A DNA stretch of 64,000 nt from contig NZ_JABBGB010000002.1 in assembly GCF_012927185.1 (NCBI RefSeq), positions 124,001-188,000 of the forward strand. The letters are read 5' to 3'. Shown here piece by piece: positions 55,900 through 64,000 of this stretch. Positions within the stretch are counted from its first letter, which is position 1. The number at the start of each line of letters is the position of its first letter. The notes below the pieces were generated by a model, which saw only the letters and a program-made list of their open reading frames with translations, had not been told where the DNA came from and ran no database searches. Position numbers and translations under genes: made by a program. Source of the stretch: Pseudoflavitalea sp. G-6-1-2 (GTDB lineage: Bacteria > Bacteroidota > Bacteroidia > Chitinophagales > Chitinophagaceae).

Positions 55900-56153
55900 G
55901 CCCCTGCCTCACCGTTTTCTTTTGTCCGGATATAGTAATCTATCCGACCTTTCACCGTAGTTACCGCCTGTTCTCCCGCGCTTATCCCCGACTTCTCCAT
56001 ATGGATGCAGCGCCGATACAGCTTCTATTCAGGCTCAATACACCGACCATACAGCGACGGAAGTAGCTGTCAAAAACCTGTATATCAACGATTTTTTTCC
56101 CATCCATCCCCAATTATCTCCTAAAACCTTATCTTCGCTCAACTTTTTCTTCA

Positions 56154-57425
56154 ATGAAGTTTCTCATACAACAAGCTACCGTTACTGATCCACTATCACC
56201 TCACCAGGGCACAAGGCAGGATATTTTAATCGAATCAGGCATTATTAAGGATATTCAACCACGCATCGATGCGCAGGCTGACCGTACCATTTCCGGTACC
56301 AATCTCCACGTATCATCGGGCTGGGTGGATATTTTCGCCCATTTCGGAGATCCCGGCTACGAGTTCAAAGAAACCCTGGAAACCGGTGCTGCAGCCGCTG
56401 CTGCAGGTGGATTCACCGATGTATTGGTAATCCCCAATACAAAACCGGTGATCGACAATAAAACTCAGGTTACTTACATCAAAGGCAAAAGCTCCTCACT
56501 GCCCGTAAACGTGCATCCCATCGGCGCCATTTCAAAAGGCGCTGAAGGAAAGGAACTCGCCGAGATGTACGATATGCGCCATGCAGGCGCCCTCGCTTTC
56601 AGCGATGGCATTCACCCTGTGCAGAGCTCAGGCGTTATGCTCAAAGCGCTGCAGTACGTGAAAGCCTTCGATGGCATTGTGATTCAGATCCCCGACGACA
56701 CCAGTGTTGGACCTAACGGCCTCGTGCACGAAGGCATCGTTTCTACCCGTCTCGGTTTGCCCGGCAAACCCATGATGGCCGAGGAACTGCTCGTAGCCCG
56801 CGATATCAAGCTGGCACGTTATGCAGAGTCGAGACTCCATTTTACCGGTGTAACTTCTCCCCGCTCGCTGGAATATATCCGCAGAGCCAAAGAAGCCGGT
56901 CTGCCGGTTACCTGTTCCGTAACGCCTTACCACCTGCTCTTCACCGACGAAGACCTGATGAAAGGATACGACAGCAACCTGAAAGTTTATCCGCACCTGC
57001 GTCCTAAGACCGAGCGCGATATCCTCCGCAGTGCCGTCATCGATGGAACTATCGACTGCATCACATCGCACCACCGCCCCCATGAATACGACAGCAAAGT
57101 GCTGGAATTTGAATACGCCAAATACGGCATGACCGGTCTCGAAACCTGCTACGCAGCCCTGAAACTGGCCATGCCCGAAGTATCCGAAACCCGTTGGGTG
57201 GAGCTCCTCAGCACCAACCCCCGGAAACTGTTTGGTTTACCCGAAGCCGTTATACAAAAAGATGCGCCCGCCCATGTAACAATTTTCGATCCGGCGGCAC
57301 AAACTATTGTAAACGAAGCCTTCTTCCGGTCACGATCTAAAAACTCAGCCTATATCGGCATGACTTTACCAGGTAAAGTGCTGGGAATGATAAACGGACA
57401 ACAGGCATTTATAACTTCACTTTAA
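56154..57425 (+). CDS. Dihydroorotase-like protein with degraded metal site
   Basis: The 423-residue protein is clearly a type I dihydroorotase homologue over its full length. However, the HxHxR metal motif reads DIFAHFGDPG (F61, only H63 kept, R replaced by G), the VTPHHL motif reads VTPYHL (Y259), and the DHAPH motif reads SHHRPH (H306 where the catalytic aspartate belongs). The ligand-loop HAE block reads IQIPDD. The usual binuclear zinc centre therefore cannot form as in known enzymes. It may be an inactive, structural partner, like PyrC' of some aspartate transcarbamoylase complexes, or have changed function. It heads the heptose operon (11 bases to the next ATG). Confidence 0.85.
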   Translation: MKFLIQQATVTDPLSPHQGTRQDILIESGIIKDIQPRIDAQADRTISGTNLHVSSGWVDIFAHFGDPGYEFKETLETGAAAAAAGGFTDVLVIPNTKPVIDNKTQVTYIKGKSSSLPVNVHPIGAISKGAEGKELAEMYDMRHAGALAFSDGIHPVQSSGVMLKALQYVKAFDGIVIQIPDDTSVGPNGLVHEGIVSTRLGLPGKPMMAEELLVARDIKLARYAESRLHFTGVTSPRSLEYIRRAKEAGLPVTCSVTPYHLLFTDEDLMKGYDSNLKVYPHLRPKTERDILRSAVIDGTIDCITSHHRPHEYDSKVLEFEYAKYGMTGLETCYAALKLAMPEVSETRWVELLSTNPRKLFGLPEAVIQKDAPAHVTIFDPAAQTIVNEAFFRSRSKNSAYIGMTLPGKVLGMINGQQAFITSL

Positions 57426-57436
57426 AACCTTCAGTG

Positions 57437-58024
57437 ATGACTTCACAAACCGTAAAGACTTCCAACACAGGCCTTCTGTATGGCACCATCGGTGGCCTGG
57501 CCATGATTGTTTTCACCCTTTGCCTGTACCTCGCTGGTGTTAAGGCATTCGGCAATATGATGCTCGGCCTGCTTGGCTACGCCATTATCATCACTGTTGC
57601 TGTACTGGCCGCTACCAAACAAAAGCAACTCAATGGCGGATACCTCCCTTTTGGCGCTGCGCTCAAAACAGTGTTCACGGTATTTGTGCTGGCCTTCCTG
57701 CTTCAGACGATTTTCAATTACGTATTATTAAACTATATTGACACCTCTTTCAGGGACTCCCTCACACAGCTGACCATCGAAAAAACAGAAGCCCTGCTTC
57801 GCAAATTCGGTGCTCCTGAATCTGAGATCGAGAAAACCCTGCAAAGCATGAGCAGCACAGACAGCTACTCCATCAAAAACCTTTTCCTCGGATTTGGTAT
57901 GATGTGCATTGTGTCTTTTCTTATTGCCCTCATCGTTGCCGCTATTGTAAAAAAGAACAAACCGGCTTTCGATGAATCAAAATTATTCAACAACGAAGGT
58001 GATGCACCCAGACAGCGCATCTAA
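57437..58024 (+). CDS. DUF4199 membrane protein
   Basis: The ATG at 57437 (a GTG precedes it directly) gives 195 residues. Four TMs are visible (about 14-32, 36-56, 74-94 and 148-170), with a helical stretch between TM3 and TM4 (FRDSLTQLTIEKTEALLRKF). This is the pattern of DUF4199, a Bacteroidota family without known function. In many genomes of this phylum it precedes a DPM1-like glycosyltransferase gene, as here (32-base gap), so a role in lipid-linked glycan transfer is possible. Confidence 0.88.
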   Translation: MTSQTVKTSNTGLLYGTIGGLAMIVFTLCLYLAGVKAFGNMMLGLLGYAIIITVAVLAATKQKQLNGGYLPFGAALKTVFTVFVLAFLLQTIFNYVLLNYIDTSFRDSLTQLTIEKTEALLRKFGAPESEIEKTLQSMSSTDSYSIKNLFLGFGMMCIVSFLIALIVAAIVKKNKPAFDESKLFNNEGDAPRQRI

Positions 58025-58056
58025 AACCTTTACGATAAACAAAGACGATATCTTAT

Positions 58057-59001
58057 ATGGATCTTTCGCTCGTAGTGCCCCTTTTTAATGAAGATGAGTC
58101 CCTGCCAGAACTCTGTGCCTGGATCAAACGCGTGGTTGATGCGAACGGGTTTACCTACGAGATAATCCTGATCGACGATGGCAGCACAGACAATTCCTGG
58201 AAAGTAGTGGAAGAGCTCCGTGCTGCCAATCCTCATATCAAAGGAATCCGCTTTCAGCGCAACTATGGCAAATCTGCCGCCCTCAACGAAGGCTTCAAAG
58301 CCGCTCAGGGCGATGTGGTGATCACCATGGATGCCGATCTGCAGGATAGTCCCGACGAAATCCCCGAACTCCGCCGAATGATCATCGAAGACGGTTTCGA
58401 TATGATCAGCGGATGGAAGAAAAAACGTTTCGACAACACCCTCACCAAAAACATCCCTTCCAAATTCTTCAACTGGGCCACCCGCCGCGCTTCAAAGATT
58501 CAGCTGCACGATTTCAACTGCGGCCTCAAATCTTACCGTGGCAAAGTAGTCAAGAGCATTGAAGTATATGGAGAGATGCACCGCTACATTCCCGTGCTGG
58601 CCAAATGGGCCGGCTTCCGCAAGATCGGCGAGAAAGTAGTGGAACACCGTGCCCGCAAATACGGCACCACCAAATTCGGATGGGAAAGGTTCGTGAACGG
58701 TTTTCTCGATCTCGCGAGCATCATGTTCGTAAGCAAGTACGGCAAACGCCCCATGCACTTCTTCGGACTGCTGGGCAGCCTGTTTTTCATGGTAGGTTTT
58801 CTGATTGTGCTGTACCTGTTAGGCATCAAGATCTACGACATGAACAACAGCCTCACCAACAGGCCTTCTTTCTACGTAGCGCTCACCAGCATGGTGATTG
58901 GTACCCAACTCTTCCTGGCAGGATTTCTCGGCGAGCTCATCTCCCGGAACGCTCCTGGCAGAAACCATTACCTGATTGAACAGAAACTGGGAATTGAATA
59001 A
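58057..59001 (+). CDS. Family 2 glycosyltransferase, DPM1/GtrB-like
   Basis: The 314-residue GT-A enzyme has LSLVVPLFNEDESLPELC, LIDDGSTDNSW, the DxD metal site TMDADLQDSPDEI, and two C-terminal TMs (about 235-258 and 270-298; FFMVGFLIVLYLLGI). It probably moves a sugar from a nucleotide donor to polyprenyl phosphate. The stop overlaps the next start by one base (TAATG). Confidence 0.93.
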   Translation: MDLSLVVPLFNEDESLPELCAWIKRVVDANGFTYEIILIDDGSTDNSWKVVEELRAANPHIKGIRFQRNYGKSAALNEGFKAAQGDVVITMDADLQDSPDEIPELRRMIIEDGFDMISGWKKKRFDNTLTKNIPSKFFNWATRRASKIQLHDFNCGLKSYRGKVVKSIEVYGEMHRYIPVLAKWAGFRKIGEKVVEHRARKYGTTKFGWERFVNGFLDLASIMFVSKYGKRPMHFFGLLGSLFFMVGFLIVLYLLGIKIYDMNNSLTNRPSFYVALTSMVIGTQLFLAGFLGELISRNAPGRNHYLIEQKLGIE

Positions 59002-60149
59002 TGGCAAAGCAAGTTGTTATCATAGGTCCCGCCCACCCGCTTCGTGGCGGACTCAGCACTTTTGATCATCGTTTGTGCAAACAGTTCAAAGAAGAAGGTT
59101 ATGATTGCTGTATCTATTCCTTCTCGCTGCTCTATCCATCTTTCTTATTTCCCGGAACTTCTCAATATACCACGGAGCCCGCTCCTGAAGGCATCGAGAT
59201 CTATTCTGTGATCAATTCAATTCATCCGCTCAACTGGCTTCAGGTGGGTAACGAACTGAATCGTCTCAAACCAGATCTCATTGTTGTTAGATTCTGGCTT
59301 CCGCTGATCGGTCCTGCTCTCGGCACCATTCTCAGAAGAGCTAAGAAAAACGGACATACCAAAGTGGTGGCCATCACCGACAATGTGATCCCGCACGAAA
59401 AACGCCCCGGCGATACACCTTTCACGCGCTACTTTCTCAAAGCATGTGATGCTTTTGTGACCATGAGCGATAAAGTGATGACCGATCTCCGCAAATTCGT
59501 AACAGACAAACCAGCCATTCAGGCGAAACATCCGCTGTACGATACGTTTGGCGATCCCATCCCCAAATCCGCTGCCAGAGCGCATCTCAGGCTGAAGGAT
59601 AACGAACTGATCGTACTCTTCTTCGGATTCATCAGAAAATACAAGGGGCTCGACATACTGCTCGAAGCCATGCAGCTGGTGAAAAAAGATCCCCGCCCCA
59701 TCCGCCTGCTCGTAGCAGGAGAATATTACGAAGATGAAGCCGAATACAATAAACTGATCAGCCAGCTCGGCATTGCCGATGTGCTGATCATGCGCACACA
59801 ATTCATTCCCGACAGCGAAGTGAAGTATTACCTTTGCGCGGCAGATGTGGTGGTACAACCTTACAGAAATGCCACGCAGAGCGGCGTTACGCCATTGGCC
59901 TATCATTTTGAAGCGCCCATGATCGTAACCAATGTAGGAGGATTGCCCGACCTGGTTCCCCACGATAAGGTCGGACTGGTGTGCGAACCCAATCCTGCTT
60001 CCATCGCAGCGGCCATCAGCGAATATTTCGATAAGGGAGAACAATATTTTCTGCCTCATTTGCGTACTGAAAAACAAAAATACAGCTGGCAGGTGCTGGT
60101 GAATAATATCACAGACATTGCAGCTCTACCAACCAATAATAAATCATGA
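59001..60149 (+). CDS. Family 4 glycosyltransferase
   Basis: The 382-residue GT-B enzyme has an N-terminal glycine-rich loop PAHPLRGGLSTF, the C-domain start VLFFGFIRKYKGLDILLEAM, and the donor site with VVQPYRNATQSGVTPLAYHF (E-x7-E-like region shifted). It is cytoplasmic. Being coupled to the heptose genes, a heptosyl or heptose-accepting transfer is plausible but not provable from sequence. Confidence 0.9.
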   Translation: MAKQVVIIGPAHPLRGGLSTFDHRLCKQFKEEGYDCCIYSFSLLYPSFLFPGTSQYTTEPAPEGIEIYSVINSIHPLNWLQVGNELNRLKPDLIVVRFWLPLIGPALGTILRRAKKNGHTKVVAITDNVIPHEKRPGDTPFTRYFLKACDAFVTMSDKVMTDLRKFVTDKPAIQAKHPLYDTFGDPIPKSAARAHLRLKDNELIVLFFGFIRKYKGLDILLEAMQLVKKDPRPIRLLVAGEYYEDEAEYNKLISQLGIADVLIMRTQFIPDSEVKYYLCAADVVVQPYRNATQSGVTPLAYHFEAPMIVTNVGGLPDLVPHDKVGLVCEPNPASIAAAISEYFDKGEQYFLPHLRTEKQKYSWQVLVNNITDIAALPTNNKS

Positions 60150-61168
60150 TCTACAGAAGCAAAGCTCCGTTGCGTATTGGCCTGGCCGGCGGCGGAACTG
60201 ATGTTAGTCCATACTGCGATCTGTACAATGGCGCCATTCTCAATGCCACTGTATCGCTGTACGCCTATGCCAATATTGAACCGCTTCAGGAGAAAAAGAT
60301 CATCTTCGAGGCGCTCGACAGAAAAGAAGAAGTTGTTTTCGACTACGACAAACAGTTAGTGCTGCAGGGCAAACTCGATCTGCTCGCAGGTGTGTACAAT
60401 CGCATCCAGCGGGATTACGGCATGCCCGAAACCGGATTCCGCCTCAGCACCTATGTTGATGCACCCGCCGGTTCCGGCTTAGGCACTTCCTCTACCCTTG
60501 TGGTGGCCATCATCGGCGCATTTGCCGAAATGCTTCGACTGCCATTGGGTGAATACGATATTGCACATCTCGCTTATGAGATCGAGCGTCAGGATCTCAA
60601 GATGGCAGGTGGCCGTCAGGATCAGTATGCTGCTACTTTCGGAGGCGTGAACTTCATGGAATTCTATGCCGATGAAAAAGTGATCGTAAATCCGCTCCGC
60701 ATCAAACAGCAATACCTGTTCGAGCTGGAAAACAACCTGCTGCTGTACTACACCAGCACCAGCCGCGAAAGTGCAAAGATCATCGAGAAACAAAGCAAGA
60801 ACGTAACCGATAAAAAAGGCGCCAGCATCGAAGCGATGCACCAACTGAAAGCACAGGCGCAGATGATGAAAGAAGCGCTGCTGAAAGGTCGTGTGCACGA
60901 AGTTGGACAAATCCTCGATTTTGGATTCCAGCAGAAAAAGCAGATGGCTGAAGGCATTTCCAACAGCCTGATGGACGATATTTACAACACCGCCCGCAAA
61001 GCAGGCGCTACCGGTGGCAAGATCTCCGGAGCAGGCGGCGGCGGATTCATGACTTTTTACTGTCCGGGTACCACCAAATACGCCGTAGCTGAAGCGCTCA
61101 GCGGATTCGGCGGTTATGTTAAACAATATCAGTTTGTAAAACACGGTCTCACTACCTGGACCATCTAG
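60146..61168 (+). CDS. hddA: D-glycero-alpha-D-manno-heptose 7-phosphate kinase
   Basis: The 340-residue GHMP kinase has motif 1 RSKAPLRIGLAGGGTDVSPY (residues 4-23), the ATP loop PAGSGLGTSST (about 109-119) and motif 3 GKISGAGGGGFMTFY near 290-305. The GGGTDV start is specific to the HddA/fucokinase branch of the family. It phosphorylates heptose 7-phosphate at C1 in the GDP-heptose pathway. It overlaps the GT4 gene by 4 bases and is followed by gmhA (21 bases). Confidence 0.92.
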   Translation: MIYRSKAPLRIGLAGGGTDVSPYCDLYNGAILNATVSLYAYANIEPLQEKKIIFEALDRKEEVVFDYDKQLVLQGKLDLLAGVYNRIQRDYGMPETGFRLSTYVDAPAGSGLGTSSTLVVAIIGAFAEMLRLPLGEYDIAHLAYEIERQDLKMAGGRQDQYAATFGGVNFMEFYADEKVIVNPLRIKQQYLFELENNLLLYYTSTSRESAKIIEKQSKNVTDKKGASIEAMHQLKAQAQMMKEALLKGRVHEVGQILDFGFQQKKQMAEGISNSLMDDIYNTARKAGATGGKISGAGGGGFMTFYCPGTTKYAVAEALSGFGGYVKQYQFVKHGLTTWTI

Positions 61169-61189
61169 TATCAACAGAAAAAATATTGT

Positions 61190-61771
61190 ATGCAGAATAA
61201 GATCAGGAATATCATTTCAGAATCTGTAGCAGTAAAGAACAAAGTGCTGCAGAATACAGCATTGCTGAAAGCAGTGGAAGACATCACCAATCTCACCGTA
61301 CAGGCCCTGAAGAACGGCAACCGCGTGTATTTCTGTGGCAATGGCGGCAGCGCAGCAGATGCTCAGCACCTCGCAGCAGAATTCTCCGGCCGCTTCTACA
61401 CAGACCGCGAAGCACTGCCTGCAGAAGCCCTGCACGTGAACACATCTTACCTCACCGCAGTAGCCAACGATTACAGCTACGATGTAGTGTATGCGCGTCT
61501 GGTACGCGGCATCTGCAACAAAGGAGATGTGCTGATCGGATTGTCTACTTCCGGCAATTCCGCCAACATCGTTAAAGCATTTGAAGTGGCGCGTGAGAAA
61601 GGCGTAACCACTATCGGCTTCACCGGCGAAACAGGTGGCAAGATGAAAGACCTGAGCGATTACCTGCTCAATGTTCCTTCAACAGACACACCACGTATTC
61701 AGGAAAGCCATATCCTTCTTGGACATATTTACTGCCAGCTGGTAGAAGAAAAATATTTCAGCGAAGCATGA
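61190..61771 (+). CDS. gmhA: Sedoheptulose 7-phosphate isomerase
   Basis: The 193-residue SIS-domain protein has the GmhA signature CGNGGSAADAQHLAAEFSGR (about 48-67), the phosphate-binding serines in IGLSTSGNSANIVKAF, and the C-terminal active-site block IQESHILLGHIYCQLVEE with glutamate and histidine. It converts sedoheptulose 7-phosphate to D-glycero-D-manno-heptose 7-phosphate, the entry step. It overlaps hddC by 4 bases. Confidence 0.95.
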   Translation: MQNKIRNIISESVAVKNKVLQNTALLKAVEDITNLTVQALKNGNRVYFCGNGGSAADAQHLAAEFSGRFYTDREALPAEALHVNTSYLTAVANDYSYDVVYARLVRGICNKGDVLIGLSTSGNSANIVKAFEVAREKGVTTIGFTGETGGKMKDLSDYLLNVPSTDTPRIQESHILLGHIYCQLVEEKYFSEA

Positions 61772-62472
61772 TAAAAGAATGCATCATCCTCGCAGGCGGA
61801 TTAGGCACCAGGCTTCGCAGCGCGGTGCCCGATCTTCCCAAATGCATGGCTCCTGTTGCGGGCCGTCCATTTCTGGCATGGGTAATCGATTACTACCAAA
61901 AACAAGGCGTCGAACGATTTGTGCTGGCCCTCGGCTACATGCACGAAGAGATCGAACAGTTTATGGCCATTGAATATCCAGACCTCGAAACAGCCATTTC
62001 CATTGAAGACGAACCGTTGGGAACAGGAGGAGCCATTCTCAAAGCCTGCGAACAAACTGTCTGTGAAGATGTGCTCGTATTGAATGGCGATACCATTTTT
62101 ACAGTGGATGTTTCCAAACTGTCTGTGTTTCACGAAATGGAGGAAAGTGTTTGCACGCTTACACTCAAGCCCATGGAGCAATTCGACCGGTATGGAGTAG
62201 TGGGGCTTCGGGCCGATCAACGCATCGAAAGTTTCCGCGAGAAACAATTCTATGAAAGCGGACTGATCAATGGTGGTGTATATGCCTTGCATGTACCGAG
62301 CTTTCTGGCTTTGGATCTGCCGGAAAAGTTTTCATTCGAAAAAGATTACCTCGAAAAATATTACAGCACCTTACCGATGTATGGTCAGGTACAGGATGGT
62401 TATTTCATCGATATCGGCATCCCTGCCGACTTTGAACGCGCCATCCAGGAGTTCCAAAACAAGGTTTTTTAG
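61768..62472 (+). CDS. hddC: D-glycero-alpha-D-manno-heptose 1-phosphate guanylyltransferase
   Basis: The 234-residue nucleotidyltransferase has LAGGLGTRLRSAVPDLPKCM (nucleotide loop and lysine), LNGDTIFTVD (metal aspartate), GGVYALHVPSFL and FIDIGIPADFERA. This is the short sugar-phosphate guanylyl/uridylyl-transferase type, and position between gmhA and gmhB identifies it as HddC. It makes GDP-heptose. The next gene starts 2 bases after its stop. Confidence 0.9.
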   Translation: MIKECIILAGGLGTRLRSAVPDLPKCMAPVAGRPFLAWVIDYYQKQGVERFVLALGYMHEEIEQFMAIEYPDLETAISIEDEPLGTGGAILKACEQTVCEDVLVLNGDTIFTVDVSKLSVFHEMEESVCTLTLKPMEQFDRYGVVGLRADQRIESFREKQFYESGLINGGVYALHVPSFLALDLPEKFSFEKDYLEKYYSTLPMYGQVQDGYFIDIGIPADFERAIQEFQNKVF

Positions 62473-62474
62473 TT

Positions 62475-63029
62475 ATGCTCGATCTGCAACGCATCGATAC
62501 AAGCTGGACACTTTTCCTCGACCGAGACGGAGTGATCAATCACGAAAAGGAAGAAGACTATATCTACAACTTCGACGAGTTTGTATTTTATGATGGCGTG
62601 CTCGAAGCCATGCGCATACTCAATCCGTTGTTCGGAAAGATCATCATGGTAACCAATCAGCGTGGCATTGGCCGTGGACTGATGACCGACGCAGATCTTC
62701 ACGATATCCATTCTAAAATGATGTCTGCCATTCAGCAGGCCGGTGGCCGGATCGACAAGATCTACTACTGCCCTGCCGTGGACAAGTCCGACCCCAGCCG
62801 GAAACCCAATCCCGGTATGGCTTTCAGCGCACAAAAAGACTTTCCGGAGATCGACCTCCACCGCAGCATCATCGTAGGTAACCGCCTCAGTGATATGGGC
62901 TTCGGCCGCAATGCAGGCATGCACACCGTTTTTGTGCGCAATACCCATCCGGAACAGGGCCCCGATCCCAGCATCGACCTGGCTTTCGACGGCCTCCCCG
63001 ATTTTGCAAAATCTTTGCAGTTGGCATAA
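62475..63029 (+). CDS. gmhB: D-glycero-D-manno-heptose 1,7-bisphosphate 7-phosphatase
   Basis: The 184-residue HAD-IIIA phosphatase has motif I FLDRDGVIN (D16, D18), motif II VTNQRGIGRG, the lysine in SRKPNPGM and motif IV VGNRLSDMGFGRNAGM. It removes the 7-phosphate before guanylylation. The typical GmhB zinc loop has three cysteines and a histidine; here only the cysteine in YYCPAVDKSDP remains, so it is a zinc-free variant. It is the last gene of the operon. Confidence 0.92.
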   Translation: MLDLQRIDTSWTLFLDRDGVINHEKEEDYIYNFDEFVFYDGVLEAMRILNPLFGKIIMVTNQRGIGRGLMTDADLHDIHSKMMSAIQQAGGRIDKIYYCPAVDKSDPSRKPNPGMAFSAQKDFPEIDLHRSIIVGNRLSDMGFGRNAGMHTVFVRNTHPEQGPDPSIDLAFDGLPDFAKSLQLA

Positions 63030-63050
63030 AATTTTCCATATGCTTTATCG

Positions 63051-63083
63051 TTTGCATTCATCGGACGAAGGATCGTACCTTTG
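63051..63083 (+). promoter_or_regulatory. Consensus promoter of the right-edge gene
   Basis: TTTG (63051-63054), 21 bases, TACCTTTG (63076-63083) match the Bacteroidota consensus exactly. The start would be near 63090, 15 bases before the ATG at 63105. Confidence 0.75.
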
Positions 63084-63104
63084 CCGCAACGGAAAAGCAT
63101 CATT

Positions 63105-64000
63105 ATGAACCAACAGCGCAGTATCATTTTCTCTCTTGTTATTATTCTCACAGCAGCATTACTGCCAGTGACTGTTTCAGCTCAGAAGATTCCGGCTTCA
63201 GAAAAAGCCGCTCTCAAACTGAAGGAGGACAGCATGCAGAAATTTTCCGTGAACATGGTACTCGCTCCCGAAGCTGCAGACCGCTTCCGCAGCGACAGCC
63301 TCTTTACGCGCACATTCGTGCGCGCATTGCAGAGTCCGAACTCATTCTACTACCCTTTCGATTCACTGAATATCTCAAAGCTTTATTCACCGGACAGCAG
63401 CTTCCGCATTTTCACCTGGCAGCTGAAAAAAGATGAATACGTGATCATGCAGAAAGGCGCCATTCAGATGCGCACTACCAACGGAAAGCTGAAGCTCTAT
63501 CCGCTTTTCGATGCGAGCATGTTCACCAAAAATCCCAACGACTCTGTAAGGAACCGATTCAACTGGATCGGTGCCATTTACTATAAGATCATTCAGAAAG
63601 AAAATCAGGGCAAGAAATATTACACGCTGCTTGGCTTCGACGATTTCAGTGTTGCCAGCAACAAGAAATGGATCGATGTACTTTCTTTCGATGCAGCAGG
63701 CGAACCTGTATTCGGCGCCACCAAATTCAGCTTCGAACGCGATACTGCCAAACGCGCTGCTGTAAACCGTTTCAGCATTGAGTACAAGAAAGAAGCGAAA
63801 GCATATCTCAATTACGATGCAGACCTCGATCTCATCATTGTTGATCACCTGATCTCGGAATCGGATGAGCCAGCCAGAAAATCAACCTACGTTCCTGATG
63901 GCGATTACGAAGCCTTCAAATGGGAGAAAGGACGTTGGATCCATGAAACAAAACAGTTCACGCAAAAACTGAAGAACGGCGAATTCCCAAGACCGGCCAT
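63105..64000 (+). CDS. Secreted protein of unknown function (cut by window edge)
   Basis: I do not recognise the family. From the ATG at 63105 there is a signal peptide (MNQQRSIIFSLVIILTAALL, cleavage near SAQK) and a beta-rich mature chain, including AQ-type tract QKENQGKKYYTLLGFDDFSV, and many charged/aromatic strands. The frame is open to the edge (298 codons). It has its own promoter and so is not part of the heptose operon. Confidence 0.8.
   Translation, partial: MNQQRSIIFSLVIILTAALLPVTVSAQKIPASEKAALKLKEDSMQKFSVNMVLAPEAADRFRSDSLFTRTFVRALQSPNSFYYPFDSLNISKLYSPDSSFRIFTWQLKKDEYVIMQKGAIQMRTTNGKLKLYPLFDASMFTKNPNDSVRNRFNWIGAIYYKIIQKENQGKKYYTLLGFDDFSVASNKKWIDVLSFDAAGEPVFGATKFSFERDTAKRAAVNRFSIEYKKEAKAYLNYDADLDLIIVDHLISESDEPARKSTYVPDGDYEAFKWEKGRWIHETKQFTQKLKNGEFPRPA

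Larger units (their letters stand above)
55187..56153. other. 967-bp non-coding stretch
   Basis: It contains the promoter at 55433, the candidate RNA, two duplicated terminators and, at 55783-55806, a GCAAAGTTCACAGCGAAAGG segment like dispersed intergenic repeats of Bacteroidota. The last 250 bases before the dihydroorotase-like gene hold only a weak hairpin (CGGATA/TATCCG near 55936-55955). No protein-coding frame is convincing. Confidence 0.6.

Overview
The window looks like the chromosome of a Bacteroidota species, most likely family Chitinophagaceae. The evidence is the gene content: paired MacB/FtsX-like permeases that begin MFRN/MFRS, LytS/LytT pairs, DUF4199, permease-peptidase fusions, giant RHS proteins and a Crp/Fnr regulator without a classical sugar locus. 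Promoters of the form TTG-N19..21-TAnnTTTG, typical of the phylum, also occur (for example 1082-1113 minus, 55433-55462 plus and 63051-63083 plus). I saw no rRNA, tRNA, CRISPR array, transposase or prophage gene.

Layout. 1-3.3 kb: a membrane-anchored AraC regulator (cut by the left edge), then an ECF42-type sigma factor with its YciI and AhpD-like partner genes. 3.5-9.7 kb: a large permease, Crp/Fnr regulator, HAD hydrolase, ABC-F ATPase and secreted cupin. 9.8-18 kb: a LytS/LytT operon divergent from an ABC ATPase and a permease-M1 peptidase fusion. 18-19 kb: a secreted esterase-like hydrolase.

19.1-39.6 kb is the outstanding region. It is one seven-gene minus-strand operon encoding, in order of transcription, an outer-membrane barrel with a coiled-coil N-terminus, a secreted Fn3-like protein, a small lipoprotein, a 2238-residue cocoon-like protein ending in a YD-type repeat, a signal-anchored 259-residue protein, a 2823-residue RHS protein with an AT-rich C-terminal tip, and an 86-residue presumed immunity protein. 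The immunity frame continues for 49 codons beyond an amber stop. I read the operon as a candidate self-contained RHS toxin assembly, export or surface-display system; no T6SS, Tc-pore or T9SS sorting domain is visible in it.

39.9-55.2 kb is a mixed region: a Tat-signal aminotransferase, NmrA-type oxidoreductase, chagasin-like inhibitor, ChaA-type antiporter, a two-component pair flanked by two matching promoter-like boxes, a GNAT remnant, a second FtsX permease, a VWA lipoprotein-like protein, an orphan sensor kinase and an acyltransferase. 55.2-56.15 kb is non-coding, with a strong promoter, a likely structured RNA and two near-duplicate terminators.

56.15-63.03 kb is one plus-strand operon: a dihydroorotase homologue with a degraded metal site, a DUF4199 membrane protein, two glycosyltransferases, and the complete GDP-D-glycero-alpha-D-manno-heptose set (HddA, GmhA, HddC, GmhB). 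A secreted protein of unknown function runs off the right edge behind a consensus promoter.
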